In this document: positions 44,902-52,063 of the stretch, in pieces
How the letters are laid out: every line of letters starts with the position of its first letter
Numbering within the stretch: the first letter of the stretch is position 1
DNA from: Saprospira sp. CCB-QB6
GTDB taxonomy: Bacteria; Bacteroidota; Bacteroidia; Chitinophagales; Saprospiraceae
Assembly: GCF_028464065.1 (NCBI RefSeq)
Contig: NZ_CP116808.1
Span: 434,001 to 498,000, forward strand
DNA length: 64,000 nt
Direction: 5' to 3'
Notes under the pieces: generated by a model
What the model was told of the DNA's origin: nothing
The model's database searches: none
What the model saw: only the letters and a program-made list of their open reading frames with translations
Translations under genes and position numbers: made by a program

Positions 44902-45617
44902 ATGTTTTAATCGTTGATGACGAGCCCCTAGCCAGAGACGTGCTGCAAACTTATATCGAAAAGCTCCCCAGCCTAACACTAATCGGAAGCTGCCAAAACG
45001 CCATCGAAGCCTTTGAGCAACTCAATAGCCAAAAGGTAGACTTGATGCTGCTCGATATTCACATGCCCCAAATTTCTGGCATTGATTTTCTCAAAACATT
45101 GGCCCAACCTCCACTGGTCATTTTTACTACGGCCTACTCCAATTATGCCCTAGAAAGCTATGAACTCAATGTAGTTGATTATCTGCTCAAACCCATCGCT
45201 TTCGATCGCTTTGTCAAAGCAATCAACAAGGCTATAGAACTACAAAAAAATCGCGGCCAAGAACGACAAGCACCAGTAGAGGAGCCACAGACCAAAGGCA
45301 GCGACTACATTTTTGTCAAAGCAGATAAAAAGCTCATTAAGGTCCGTTTTGACGAAATTTTTTATATTGAAGGGCTCAAGGATTATGTCATTTTGCACAC
45401 CCCGCAAGGACGTATCGTCACCCTGCAAACCATGAAATTACTAGAAGCCAAACTGCCCGCCCATCTCTTTAAGCGGGTGCATCGTTCTTATATCGCCAAC
45501 CTGAGCAAAATAGCTATGCTAGAAGGCAATATGCTGGAGCTCAACGGCAAAAGCATTCCCGTAGGCAAAAATTATCGCGACGAGCTGCTGGCCATTATCA
45601 ATGAAAAGCGCTTATAA
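44898..45617 (+). CDS. LytTR-type response regulator
   Basis: A protein of 239 aa. The receiver domain (1-120) has acidic residues in VDDEP, the phosphorylated Asp in LMLLDIHMPQISG, and the Thr/Lys switch residues in FTTAYS and YLLKPIAFDRF. The LytTR DNA-binding domain (about 135-239) has YIFVKADKKLIKVRF, IEGLKDYVILHT, FKRVHRSYIANL and IPVGKNYRDELL. It binds direct repeats upstream of target genes in this family. It is translationally coupled to the kinase. Repeat copy 11 starts 11 bp after the stop. Confidence 0.95.
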   Translation: MNVLIVDDEPLARDVLQTYIEKLPSLTLIGSCQNAIEAFEQLNSQKVDLMLLDIHMPQISGIDFLKTLAQPPLVIFTTAYSNYALESYELNVVDYLLKPIAFDRFVKAINKAIELQKNRGQERQAPVEEPQTKGSDYIFVKADKKLIKVRFDEIFYIEGLKDYVILHTPQGRIVTLQTMKLLEAKLPAHLFKRVHRSYIANLSKIAMLEGNMLELNGKSIPVGKNYRDELLAIINEKRL

Positions 45618-45628
45618 GCTATTTTTTT

Positions 45629-45748
45629 GGGGCCTCCGCCTCGCTGCGCTCGTCGGCGCTACGTTTCGCAGCTCGCTATTCGCTCGGCCCTGCGGCGCTT
45701 ACAGCGCCTTGGTCTGGCCTAAGGGCCACTGCTGCACATCGCTAGGCC
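45629..45748 (+). repeat. Structured intergenic repeat, copy 11 (type A)
   Basis: Begins GGGGCCTCCGCC after T7, immediately downstream of the response regulator stop. Stem 2 is GGCGCttacaGCGCC and stem 3 GGCCtaagGGCC. It ends CATCGCTAGGCC, then AATAGGACCAATT. Confidence 0.9.
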
Positions 45749-45851
45749 AATAGGACCAATTAAGTTGGCTTTTAACTGAACCTTGAAAACAAAAAAACAC
45801 TTAAATAATAGATAAAATCTTCGTGCATCAGCTGAAATAATCAATATAGTT

Positions 45852-46520
45852 ATGAGTTACTTTCAGGGAGAAACCCCAGACAATTACGAACAAAAATGTT
45901 TGTGCACCTTGGTCCTCGATACTTCGGGCTCTATGGGTGGAGAACCTATTCGCGAGCTCAACCGTGGCTTGCAAGAGTTTTATGCCGCCATTGAGGAGGA
46001 CCTTATTGCGGCCAACCGCTTAGAGGTAAGCATTGTGACCTTTGGTAGCCGCATCAACACCATTCAAGAACCCTCTCTCATTGAGGGCTTTGATATGCCT
46101 ACTTTGGGCGTAAGTGGAACTACTCGTTTGGTCGATGCCGTTCGAGAAGCCATGCGCAAAACCGAAGAGCGCAAACAATGGTACAAAGAAACAGGACAGC
46201 CTTATTATCGCCCAATTGTCGTTCTTATTACTGATGGCGAACCCGATAGAGACCAGGATGTCAATGGCATTTCTGCCGAAATCCGCGAGGCCGTAGAAGG
46301 CAAGCGATTTACTTTCTTTGGATTGGGGGTAAAAGGCTACAATCATGCAACCTTGCAGCGCATCTGTCCGCCCTCGGCTCCCCCCATGCCCCTAGCTGGC
46401 TACAAGTTCTCTGAGTTCTTCAAGTGGTTGAGCAACAGTATTGGAATCATCACTAAATCTAAGGAAGGAGAAACCATTGAGCTTCCCCCAATTAGTGATT
46501 GGGCCCAAATGAAGTTTTAA
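45852..46520 (+). CDS. TerY-like von Willebrand factor A domain protein
   Basis: A protein of 222 aa, essentially a single vWA domain. The MIDAS metal site is intact: LVLDTSGSMGG, the threonine in SGTTRLVDAV, and LITDGEPDRD. No signal peptide. It is the first gene of a three-gene set with a PP2C-type phosphatase and a kinase, the arrangement described as the TerY-P triad in Ter-type stress systems. The vWA protein may be the phosphorylated partner or a metal-dependent scaffold, which is inferred from that family. A perfect hairpin follows the stop. Confidence 0.9.
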   Translation: MSYFQGETPDNYEQKCLCTLVLDTSGSMGGEPIRELNRGLQEFYAAIEEDLIAANRLEVSIVTFGSRINTIQEPSLIEGFDMPTLGVSGTTRLVDAVREAMRKTEERKQWYKETGQPYYRPIVVLITDGEPDRDQDVNGISAEIREAVEGKRFTFFGLGVKGYNHATLQRICPPSAPPMPLAGYKFSEFFKWLSNSIGIITKSKEGETIELPPISDWAQMKF

Positions 46521-46530
46521 TTTTTTTGCC

Positions 46531-46564
46531 AAGCAGTTCTTGAGACGATTCTCAAGAACTGCTT
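46531..46564. repeat. Perfect 15-bp-stem hairpin between vWA and PP2C genes
   Basis: AAGCAGTTCTTGAGA-cgat-TCTCAAGAACTGCTT, 10 bp after the vWA stop. A T run precedes rather than follows the stem, so it is not a standard terminator on the plus strand. It could attenuate or stabilise the upstream message. Confidence 0.8.
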
Positions 46565-46622
46565 CCCTATAATTTAGAATAAGGGTTGGCCCAAATTGCG
46601 AGCCCTTGATTTTTTATTGCTT

Positions 46623-47498
46623 ATGAGTCAGGAAGAAAAAAGCCCTTGGGTCTTAGCCTATGCTTCGGTAATTGGCAACGGACATATTCAATCGGGTATC
46701 CCTTGCCAAGATAGCACAGCACATCATCGCATCAATGAAGATTGGGGCGTGGCGGTAGTCTGTGACGGTGCAGGTTCTGCGGCCCAATCACATATTGGGT
46801 CTGATTTTGTGGCCCGAAACACGGCCCATTGTTTAGAGGAGGTGATTAAGCGTTGTGCTTGGTCCCCCAGCCAATTGCCCGATGAAAAAACTTGGCGCAA
46901 AGAGGCCCAAAGAGCCTTGCAATTGGTGATGCAAAGGCTGATGCAGTTTGCGAAGCAGAGAGAAATTCCTCTCCCTCAGTTGGCCTGTACAGTTTTGGCT
47001 ACCCTTTATTGTGAAGGGGCTTTGCTGAGCGTCCATATTGGCGATGGCCGGGCTGCTTATTCAGATGCTCCAGGCCAATGGAAGGCGCTTATAGCGCCCT
47101 ATCGAGGTAATGAGGCCAATGAAACAGTCTTTATTACCTCTAGAATTTGGAATCCCGCTGGCATTGAAGAGTACATTGAAAGCTCGGTAACGACTGGCCC
47201 AATTCGCGCCTTTGCCCTCATGAGTGACGGTTGTGAAAAGGCCGCTTTTGAGGTCAATATCTTTGACCCCAAGACAAAGAAATACAGCGATCCCAATCGT
47301 CCTTTTCCTCGCTTTTTTGAGCCTAATGTGCCTGGTTTGCGCCAGCTGCACAAAGAGCAAAAAAGCCAGGAAGAAATCAATAAACTATGGAGCGGCTTTT
47401 TGACCGCTGGCACCAAGCAATTTAAGCATGAGATTGACGACAAAAGTATGATTTTGGCCGTTCGTCTAGCGGAGGTGCCCCAAGAAAAAAATATTTAA
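46623..47498 (+). CDS. PP2C-type protein phosphatase of the TerY triad
   Basis: A protein of 291 aa from the ATG at 46623 (MSQEEKSPW). An in-frame TTG at 46596 is a weaker alternative. PPM/PP2C motifs are complete: GIPCQDST at the start, metal-binding VVCDGAGSA, LSVHIGDGRAAY, ALMSDGCEK and the final Asp in IDDKSMILAV. It resembles the PP2C_2 (PF13672) group seen beside TerY-like vWA and COG4248 kinases. It probably reverses phosphorylation by the kinase encoded next. Confidence 0.9.
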   Translation: MSQEEKSPWVLAYASVIGNGHIQSGIPCQDSTAHHRINEDWGVAVVCDGAGSAAQSHIGSDFVARNTAHCLEEVIKRCAWSPSQLPDEKTWRKEAQRALQLVMQRLMQFAKQREIPLPQLACTVLATLYCEGALLSVHIGDGRAAYSDAPGQWKALIAPYRGNEANETVFITSRIWNPAGIEEYIESSVTTGPIRAFALMSDGCEKAAFEVNIFDPKTKKYSDPNRPFPRFFEPNVPGLRQLHKEQKSQEEINKLWSGFLTAGTKQFKHEIDDKSMILAVRLAEVPQEKNI

Positions 47499-47524
47499 AG
47501 GTCCAGAAAGGCGCTTCGCGCCTT

Positions 47525-47645
47525 GGCTTAGGGATGGACAGCAGGGCCGCCGCAGGCGGCAGACCTAGCGGGCAAGGCCCGCGCAGGGCCGAGCGAGCAG
47601 CGAGCTGCGACACAGCCCGACCCGAGCGCAGCGAGGGGAAGCCCC
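47525..47645 (-). repeat. Structured intergenic repeat, copy 12 (type B)
   Basis: Lies between phosphatase and kinase genes of one presumed operon, 53 bp before the kinase ATG. Stem 2 is GCGGGCcttGCCCGC and stem 3 CCGCCtgcGGCGG. It ends GAAGCCCC followed by A-rich DNA. Confidence 0.9.
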
Positions 47646-47697
47646 AAAGAAAAAATACAAGTGCTTCCATCCTTTATCTTCTACCCATTTTTAAACT

Positions 47698-49899
47698 ATG
47701 CCCCAACAGTTTTATATAGCCGGCAGTAAAGAGGCCATCAGTTTGCCCGATAAACCCTTTGCGAGTGGAGGGGAGGGCGGTCTGTATGCCATTGAGCATC
47801 CCGTTCGTTATTTAGATTATGTGGCCAAAATTTATCATCCGCATAAGCGCAAAAGCGAAAGCCGAGAGGAGAAGTTGAGCTATATGCTTCAAAATCGGCC
47901 AAATGTGGAGCAAGAAGGTATGCATCAGCCCATTATTTGGGTGGATCAGTTGCTCTATGATGCTCAAGATAATTTTGTGGGTTACCTCATGCCCAAGGCC
48001 AAAGGTGAAAAGCTGGAAGTGCTTTGTGCGCCCAATTTGCCCAAGCGTTTGGGCCGGGCTTGGCAGCGCCTAGCCTTTGGGCATGAGGATGCTTGGCGTC
48101 TTCGGATGAAGGTTTGCTATAATATTGCGGCAGCGGTTTCACAATTGCATGCCACGGGCCGCTATGTATTAGTTGATCTCAAGCCAGATAATGTCTTGAT
48201 TCAGAGCAATGGATTGATTGCTTTGGTGGATATGGATTCTATTGAGGTTGTAGAAAATGGGCAAACTGTTTTTCCCGCTACAGTGGTAACGCCTGAATAT
48301 ACACCGCCAGAGTATTATGAAGGCCTTCGTCCAGGCGAAAAATCTATTCCTAAGAGTTGGGATGAGTTTAGTTTGGCCGTTATTTTTTACCGTCTTTTGT
48401 TGGGGATTCACCCATTTGCGGCCTCTGCCCTACCACCTTATGACCATTTGGTTTCTTTGGGCGATAAGATTCATCAGGGCTTGTATGTGCATCATCAGCG
48501 AGGGTTGTTTAGTGTTATTCCGCCTCCTCACCAACAATTTGAAGAGCTCGAAGAAGAGATACAAACACTCTTTAATCGGACTTTTGTCGATGGGCATCAG
48601 GAGCCAGAACAGCGTATCTCGGCAGAAGAATGGGGCAATACTTTTTTGAATAGCCCATTGTTGTTGATTGATCGGCCTTTGCCTTCTAAGGTCCTTTCGG
48701 TAGAACACAAACAGCAGCAAAACTGGTATGAGCTGGCCGTAAGCCGAGCTGTAGATGAGCTCAAGCTGGCTGCTCCTGAACTCAAGGAATTGCAGCAACA
48801 AATGGCTGATGGTCCCTTGAACCGAAAAGGCTTTCAGGATAAAACCCTAAAAATTTATCGTACAGCAGGACGCATTGCCCTCAATTTGCTCAAATTTGTA
48901 GGAATTGTCTTTGTCGTAATTGTCATCTTTGTGTTCCTCATAGGTCTTGTCTCCGATGAGTTCGATTTTGCAACTGCTTTTGAGGTGCTCTCTGAACTCT
49001 TTTTCTTTATCCCAAGAACCATTTTTAACCTAATCACTAGCCCTACCAGCTGGATTTTCGTGCTCATTCCGCTAATTATTAGCTCAGGCCAAAGTATCCT
49101 AAAATTTGTGAGCAAAAAAGTAGGGCAAGTCGTAGAGTTTGCTCAAGAACAAATGGCGTTGACCAAAGCACAGCGTCGCCGCTATTTAGAGGACAAACAA
49201 TATAGCCTATTTACGGAGCGGGTTAAGCTTAAACAAAAGGTACAGGATATTCGCCAAGAGCTAGAAACCTTGATAAAACTCAAAGAAAAGCGAGAGCAAA
49301 ACTTCCAAAACACCTATGGCAAAAATGTTCGCTCAGCCAACCAACGGATTCAAGCAGATATTGCTAAAGAAAGCTATCAAATTAAGGTACAGGACCAAAA
49401 AGCCAGAGAGTTAATGCGAGCCGAAGCCAAGGAAATCCGGGCGCTTCGACAAAAGTATCACGACTATTTGCAAGTGGCCCCCTATGCCAATATTTTGGGC
49501 CATAGCCCAGAGCAAAAACTCCAACAACTGCCCTATTGGGCTGGCGCCGAGGGCATCGACAAAAGCCAAGAAGCTCAGATTGCTCGACAGCTAGAAGACT
49601 GGAAAAATCGCTTTGAAGAAGAGCTCAACCACATCCAAAACCGCTACGACCAAGCCCAACAGCAACTGGTCCAAGAAGGAGAAACACACAAAATTAAAAT
49701 CGAGGATATTGTCAAAAAAGCCTCTAAAGAAATTCGCCAAGAATCTCAACTCGACGACAAATTACTCGATAAAGCTTATCGGAAATTGCTCAAAACCCGT
49801 AACGAACTACTCATAGAATTACATGGCGAAGAACATAAACTCAAAGACCTCAACCAGAAAATTAAACTTTTGCGTTCAGAGCTCACTCAGCTCCGATAA
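47698..49899 (+). CDS. Membrane-anchored kinase of the TerY triad
   Basis: A protein of 733 aa, paralogue of the protein at 2872. Kinase domain 1-310: glycine loop SGGEGG (23-28), Lys44 in VAKIY, catalytic VDLKPDN (D160, K162, N165), and DMD in place of DFG. Family-typical IHPFAASALPPYDHL and VIPPPHQQFEEL follow. Two transmembrane helices (about 395-420 and 437-464) and a long charged coiled coil to the C-terminus come next. The stretch YANILGHSPEQKLQQLPYW stands where COG4248 members carry a helix-hairpin-helix, but is hard to recognise as one. With the vWA and PP2C genes upstream it forms a kinase-phosphatase-substrate signalling set. The biological signal is unknown. Confidence 0.88.
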   Translation: MPQQFYIAGSKEAISLPDKPFASGGEGGLYAIEHPVRYLDYVAKIYHPHKRKSESREEKLSYMLQNRPNVEQEGMHQPIIWVDQLLYDAQDNFVGYLMPKAKGEKLEVLCAPNLPKRLGRAWQRLAFGHEDAWRLRMKVCYNIAAAVSQLHATGRYVLVDLKPDNVLIQSNGLIALVDMDSIEVVENGQTVFPATVVTPEYTPPEYYEGLRPGEKSIPKSWDEFSLAVIFYRLLLGIHPFAASALPPYDHLVSLGDKIHQGLYVHHQRGLFSVIPPPHQQFEELEEEIQTLFNRTFVDGHQEPEQRISAEEWGNTFLNSPLLLIDRPLPSKVLSVEHKQQQNWYELAVSRAVDELKLAAPELKELQQQMADGPLNRKGFQDKTLKIYRTAGRIALNLLKFVGIVFVVIVIFVFLIGLVSDEFDFATAFEVLSELFFFIPRTIFNLITSPTSWIFVLIPLIISSGQSILKFVSKKVGQVVEFAQEQMALTKAQRRRYLEDKQYSLFTERVKLKQKVQDIRQELETLIKLKEKREQNFQNTYGKNVRSANQRIQADIAKESYQIKVQDQKARELMRAEAKEIRALRQKYHDYLQVAPYANILGHSPEQKLQQLPYWAGAEGIDKSQEAQIARQLEDWKNRFEEELNHIQNRYDQAQQQLVQEGETHKIKIEDIVKKASKEIRQESQLDDKLLDKAYRKLLKTRNELLIELHGEEHKLKDLNQKIKLLRSELTQLR

Positions 49900-49914
49900 A
49901 AGTTGGGTTTTCTC

Positions 49915-49944
49915 TTGCTTTTTTGAGATTTATGCTTATTTTTG
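49915..49944 (+). promoter_or_regulatory. Bacteroidota-type promoter of rpmE2
   Basis: TTG (49915-49917), 19 bp spacer, TATTTTTG (49937-49944), matching TTG-N19..21-TAnnTTTG. The ATG is 44 bp downstream. Confidence 0.7.
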
Positions 49945-49988
49945 CCCTCGCTTTATTATGAATCATCATTCAAAACCAATTTTTGGCC

Positions 49989-50246
49989 ATGAAACAAGGA
50001 TTGCATCCAGAAGACTATCGTCTTGTCGTGTTCAAAGATATTTCTACGGACTACAGCTTCCTAACTCGTTCTACTGCTCCTAGCAGAGACACGATCACTT
50101 GGGAAGATGGCAATGAGTATCCCCTCGTTAAATTGGAGATCTCTAGCGCCTCTCATCCTTTCTACACAGGAAAGATGACTTTTGTAGATACTGCTGGACG
50201 TATCGACAAGTTCAAAAAGAAATTTGCCAAGTTCGACTTGGGCTAG
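49989..50246 (+). CDS. rpmE2: 50S ribosomal protein L31 type B
   Basis: A protein of 85 aa from the ATG at 49989 ([17 protein letters not shown]). The type B hallmarks are all seen: no zinc-binding cysteines, [36 protein letters not shown] and a C-terminal KKKFAKF. It sits at the central protuberance of the large subunit. It has its own strong promoter and a strong terminator. Confidence 0.97.
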   Translation: MKQGLHPEDYRLVVFKDISTDYSFLTRSTAPSRDTITWEDGNEYPLVKLEISSASHPFYTGKMTFVDTAGRIDKFKKKFAKFDLG

Positions 50247-50268
50247 GCTTTTCTTTTTGCCAAAACAC

Positions 50269-50305
50269 AAGCACAATAACCGCTATGGTTGTTGTGCTTT
50301 TTTTT
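50269..50305 (+). terminator. Rho-independent terminator of rpmE2
   Basis: AAGCACAATAACC-gctat-GGTTGTTGTGCTT (one wobble pair) followed by T7. Repeat copy 13 starts 5 bp further. Confidence 0.88.
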
Positions 50306-50309
50306 ATTT

Positions 50310-50504
50310 GGGGCTGCCCCTTCCGCCGGGTTGAAACCCAGCGCAAAGCGGTATCGCTTTGCGAAGCGATACAAAATGAGGGTGGAAACCCTCATGAATT
50401 ATCGGGCGGGTCGGGCTGTGTCGCAGCTCGCTGATCGCTCGGCCCTGCGCCGCCTTTGGCGGCTGGGTCTGGCGCTTTGCGCCACTGCTGTCCATCCCTC
50501 AGCC
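50310..50504 (+). repeat. Structured intergenic repeat, copy 13 (type B, long); left arm of exact inverted repeat around xerD
   Basis: 195 bp, reading GGGGCTGCCCC to CCCTCAGCC. It carries an extra module with GGGTTGAAACCC, CGCTTTGCGAAGCG and GAGGGTGGAAACCCTC. Stem 2 is GCCGCCtttGGCGGC and stem 3 GGCGCtttGCGCC. By eye it is identical to the reverse complement of 51862-52056. Confidence 0.93.
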
Positions 50505-50755
50505 TGCGGCCCTGACGGGCCTGTAGAACCGAATAGGACCAAAAAAAAGAGATTTTCTTCCCCTTGTGGGAAAAAAACCTCTACACTTTCAGAATAACGG
50601 TACATAAATTTCCGCTTTAGGCTTCTAATTTAGGGAAATAAATTTTGCGAAAGCAGCCTTTTCTGCTTTTTTATTAGACAAATTTTAACTTTTTTAAATT
50701 TCTATTTTATAATTCTTTCATTTTAAGGCTATACTCTATATCTCCAATTATCAGT

Positions 50756-51667
50756 ATGCTAGATCTTTACCTACCAGGTTTTGAGGCTTTTTTGCAATTA
50801 GAAAAAGGCCTATCACCAGCCTCTTTGGCTGCCTATAAAAGTGATTTGAAGCAACTTAACCGCTACCTTAAATTCAATGGCCAGGCAGAGCAACTGGCCG
50901 AAATTGACAAGCATATCCTTCGTGCTTTTCTCAAAGAGCTGCAAGAGTTGGGTTTGGCCAACAGCAGCCAAGCTCGTATGCTCTCTTCTGTCAAAAGCTT
51001 TTTTGCCTATCTGCGTTTAGAGGGCCTGATAGAAAAGGACCCATCTGCCCTACTAGAGGCGCCTAAACAAAAGCGTAAATTACCCGAATACCTCAGCATT
51101 GATGAGGTGGACAAAATCTTTAATGCCATTGACCTTTCTCAGGCCCAAGGGCACCGCAATCGGGCCATGCTTGAGCTGCTTTATGCCTGTGGGCTACGGG
51201 CCAGCGAGCTTTGCGAGCTTAAACTATCGGGCCTTTTGCTAGAAATGGACCTTATTCGCCTTTGGGGGAAGGGCCAAAAAGAACGCATTGTCCCTATTGG
51301 TGAATCAGCTAAACAACAGCTACTTTTTTATTTGGACCAAAGGAAGCATCTAAAGATTGCCCCAAAATCAGAAGATATTGTCTTTTTAAATAGAAGAGGC
51401 AAACAGCTCTCTCGGCAAATGCTTTTCTTGATTGTCAAGAAAGCGGTAGCCGATGCGGGCATAGATAAAAACATTTCGCCCCATAGTTTTCGCCATAGTT
51501 TTGCTACGCATTTGGTAGAAGGCGGAGCAGATCTTCGTTTGGTCCAGCAACTCTTAGGACATGCTTCTATAACCACCACAGAGCTCTATAGCCAATTAGA
51601 TAATCGCTATTTGAAAGAGAGTTTGCGCTCATTTCATCCCGCTCAACATTATAAGCGAGAAGAGTAA
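50756..51667 (+). CDS. xerD: Tyrosine recombinase, XerC/XerD type
   Basis: A protein of 303 aa, the normal Xer length. The N-terminal SAM-like DNA-binding domain (about 1-95) starts LPGFEAFLQLEKGLSPASLA. The catalytic domain carries the full set: R148 (CGLRASELCEL), K172 or K175 in GKGQKERIVP, H243 and R246 (PHSFRHSFATHL), H269 (LGHASITTTELY) and nucleophile Y278. It resolves chromosome dimers at dif with FtsK in most bacteria. XerD is more likely than XerC from the similarity pattern, but this is not certain. It is unusual in being flanked by perfect 195-bp inverted repeats and being the only gene between them. Confidence 0.9.
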   Translation: MLDLYLPGFEAFLQLEKGLSPASLAAYKSDLKQLNRYLKFNGQAEQLAEIDKHILRAFLKELQELGLANSSQARMLSSVKSFFAYLRLEGLIEKDPSALLEAPKQKRKLPEYLSIDEVDKIFNAIDLSQAQGHRNRAMLELLYACGLRASELCELKLSGLLLEMDLIRLWGKGQKERIVPIGESAKQQLLFYLDQRKHLKIAPKSEDIVFLNRRGKQLSRQMLFLIVKKAVADAGIDKNISPHSFRHSFATHLVEGGADLRLVQQLLGHASITTTELYSQLDNRYLKESLRSFHPAQHYKREE

Positions 51668-52063
51668 TTTCTGCGTTTTACAGGCCCGTTAGGGCCGCAG
51701 GCAATAGCCAAATTTAAACGCACTCACTTTTATAGTTTGCAGCAATTTCCCACTAGTCGGTCCTATTTTTCTCGGCCATAGCGAAGGCTATGCCCTTAAA
51801 AAATAGCTGGCCTAGCAGAAAATTCATAGCAAACTATGGCCAAAGCAGCGCAATTAAATCTGGCTGAGGGATGGACAGCAGTGGCGCAAAGCGCCAGACC
51901 CAGCCGCCAAAGGCGGCGCAGGGCCGAGCGATCAGCGAGCTGCGACACAGCCCGACCCGCCCGATAATTCATGAGGGTTTCCACCCTCATTTTGTATCGC
52001 TTCGCAAAGCGATACCGCTTTGCGCTGGGTTTCAACCCGGCGGAAGGGGCAGCCCCAAAACAA
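51668..52063. other. Intergenic region downstream of xerD
   Basis: No gene is supported. About 195 bp before the repeat contains small inverted words, for example ATAGTTTGC near 51732 and GCAAACTAT near 51829, and GGCCATAGC/GGCTATGCC around 51774-51794. Repeat copy 14 fills the rest. Confidence 0.6.
51862..52056 (-). repeat. Structured intergenic repeat, copy 14 (type B, long); right arm of exact inverted repeat around xerD
   Basis: 195 bp, the exact inverted counterpart of copy 13 by eye, including its extra GGGTTGAAACCC module. The GGGGC end lies 7 bp from the stop of the convergent subtilase gene. Confidence 0.93.

Larger units (their letters stand above)
50247..50755. other. Intergenic region between rpmE2 and xerD
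   Basis: It holds the rpmE2 terminator, repeat copy 13, a second imperfect hairpin near 50550-50582 (AGAGATTTTCTTCCCC against GTGGGAAAAAAACCTCT, T run on the minus strand) and about 150 bp of AT-rich DNA before xerD. No gene is supported. Confidence 0.7.

Noticed and set aside
46596-46622. TTG start nine codons upstream for the PP2C phosphatase
   Set aside because: An ATG at 46623 gives the normal N-terminus, while the extension is hydrophobic and without homologous character.
50550-50582. Terminator-like hairpin on the minus strand upstream of xerD
   Set aside because: No minus-strand gene ends there and the stem is interrupted, so it is mentioned only in the regional note.
50289-50605. 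Small frames on both strands between rpmE2 and xerD, with near-identical counterparts at 51796-52089 and 63260-63442
   Set aside because: The matches are the repeat itself in three places, not a gene family.
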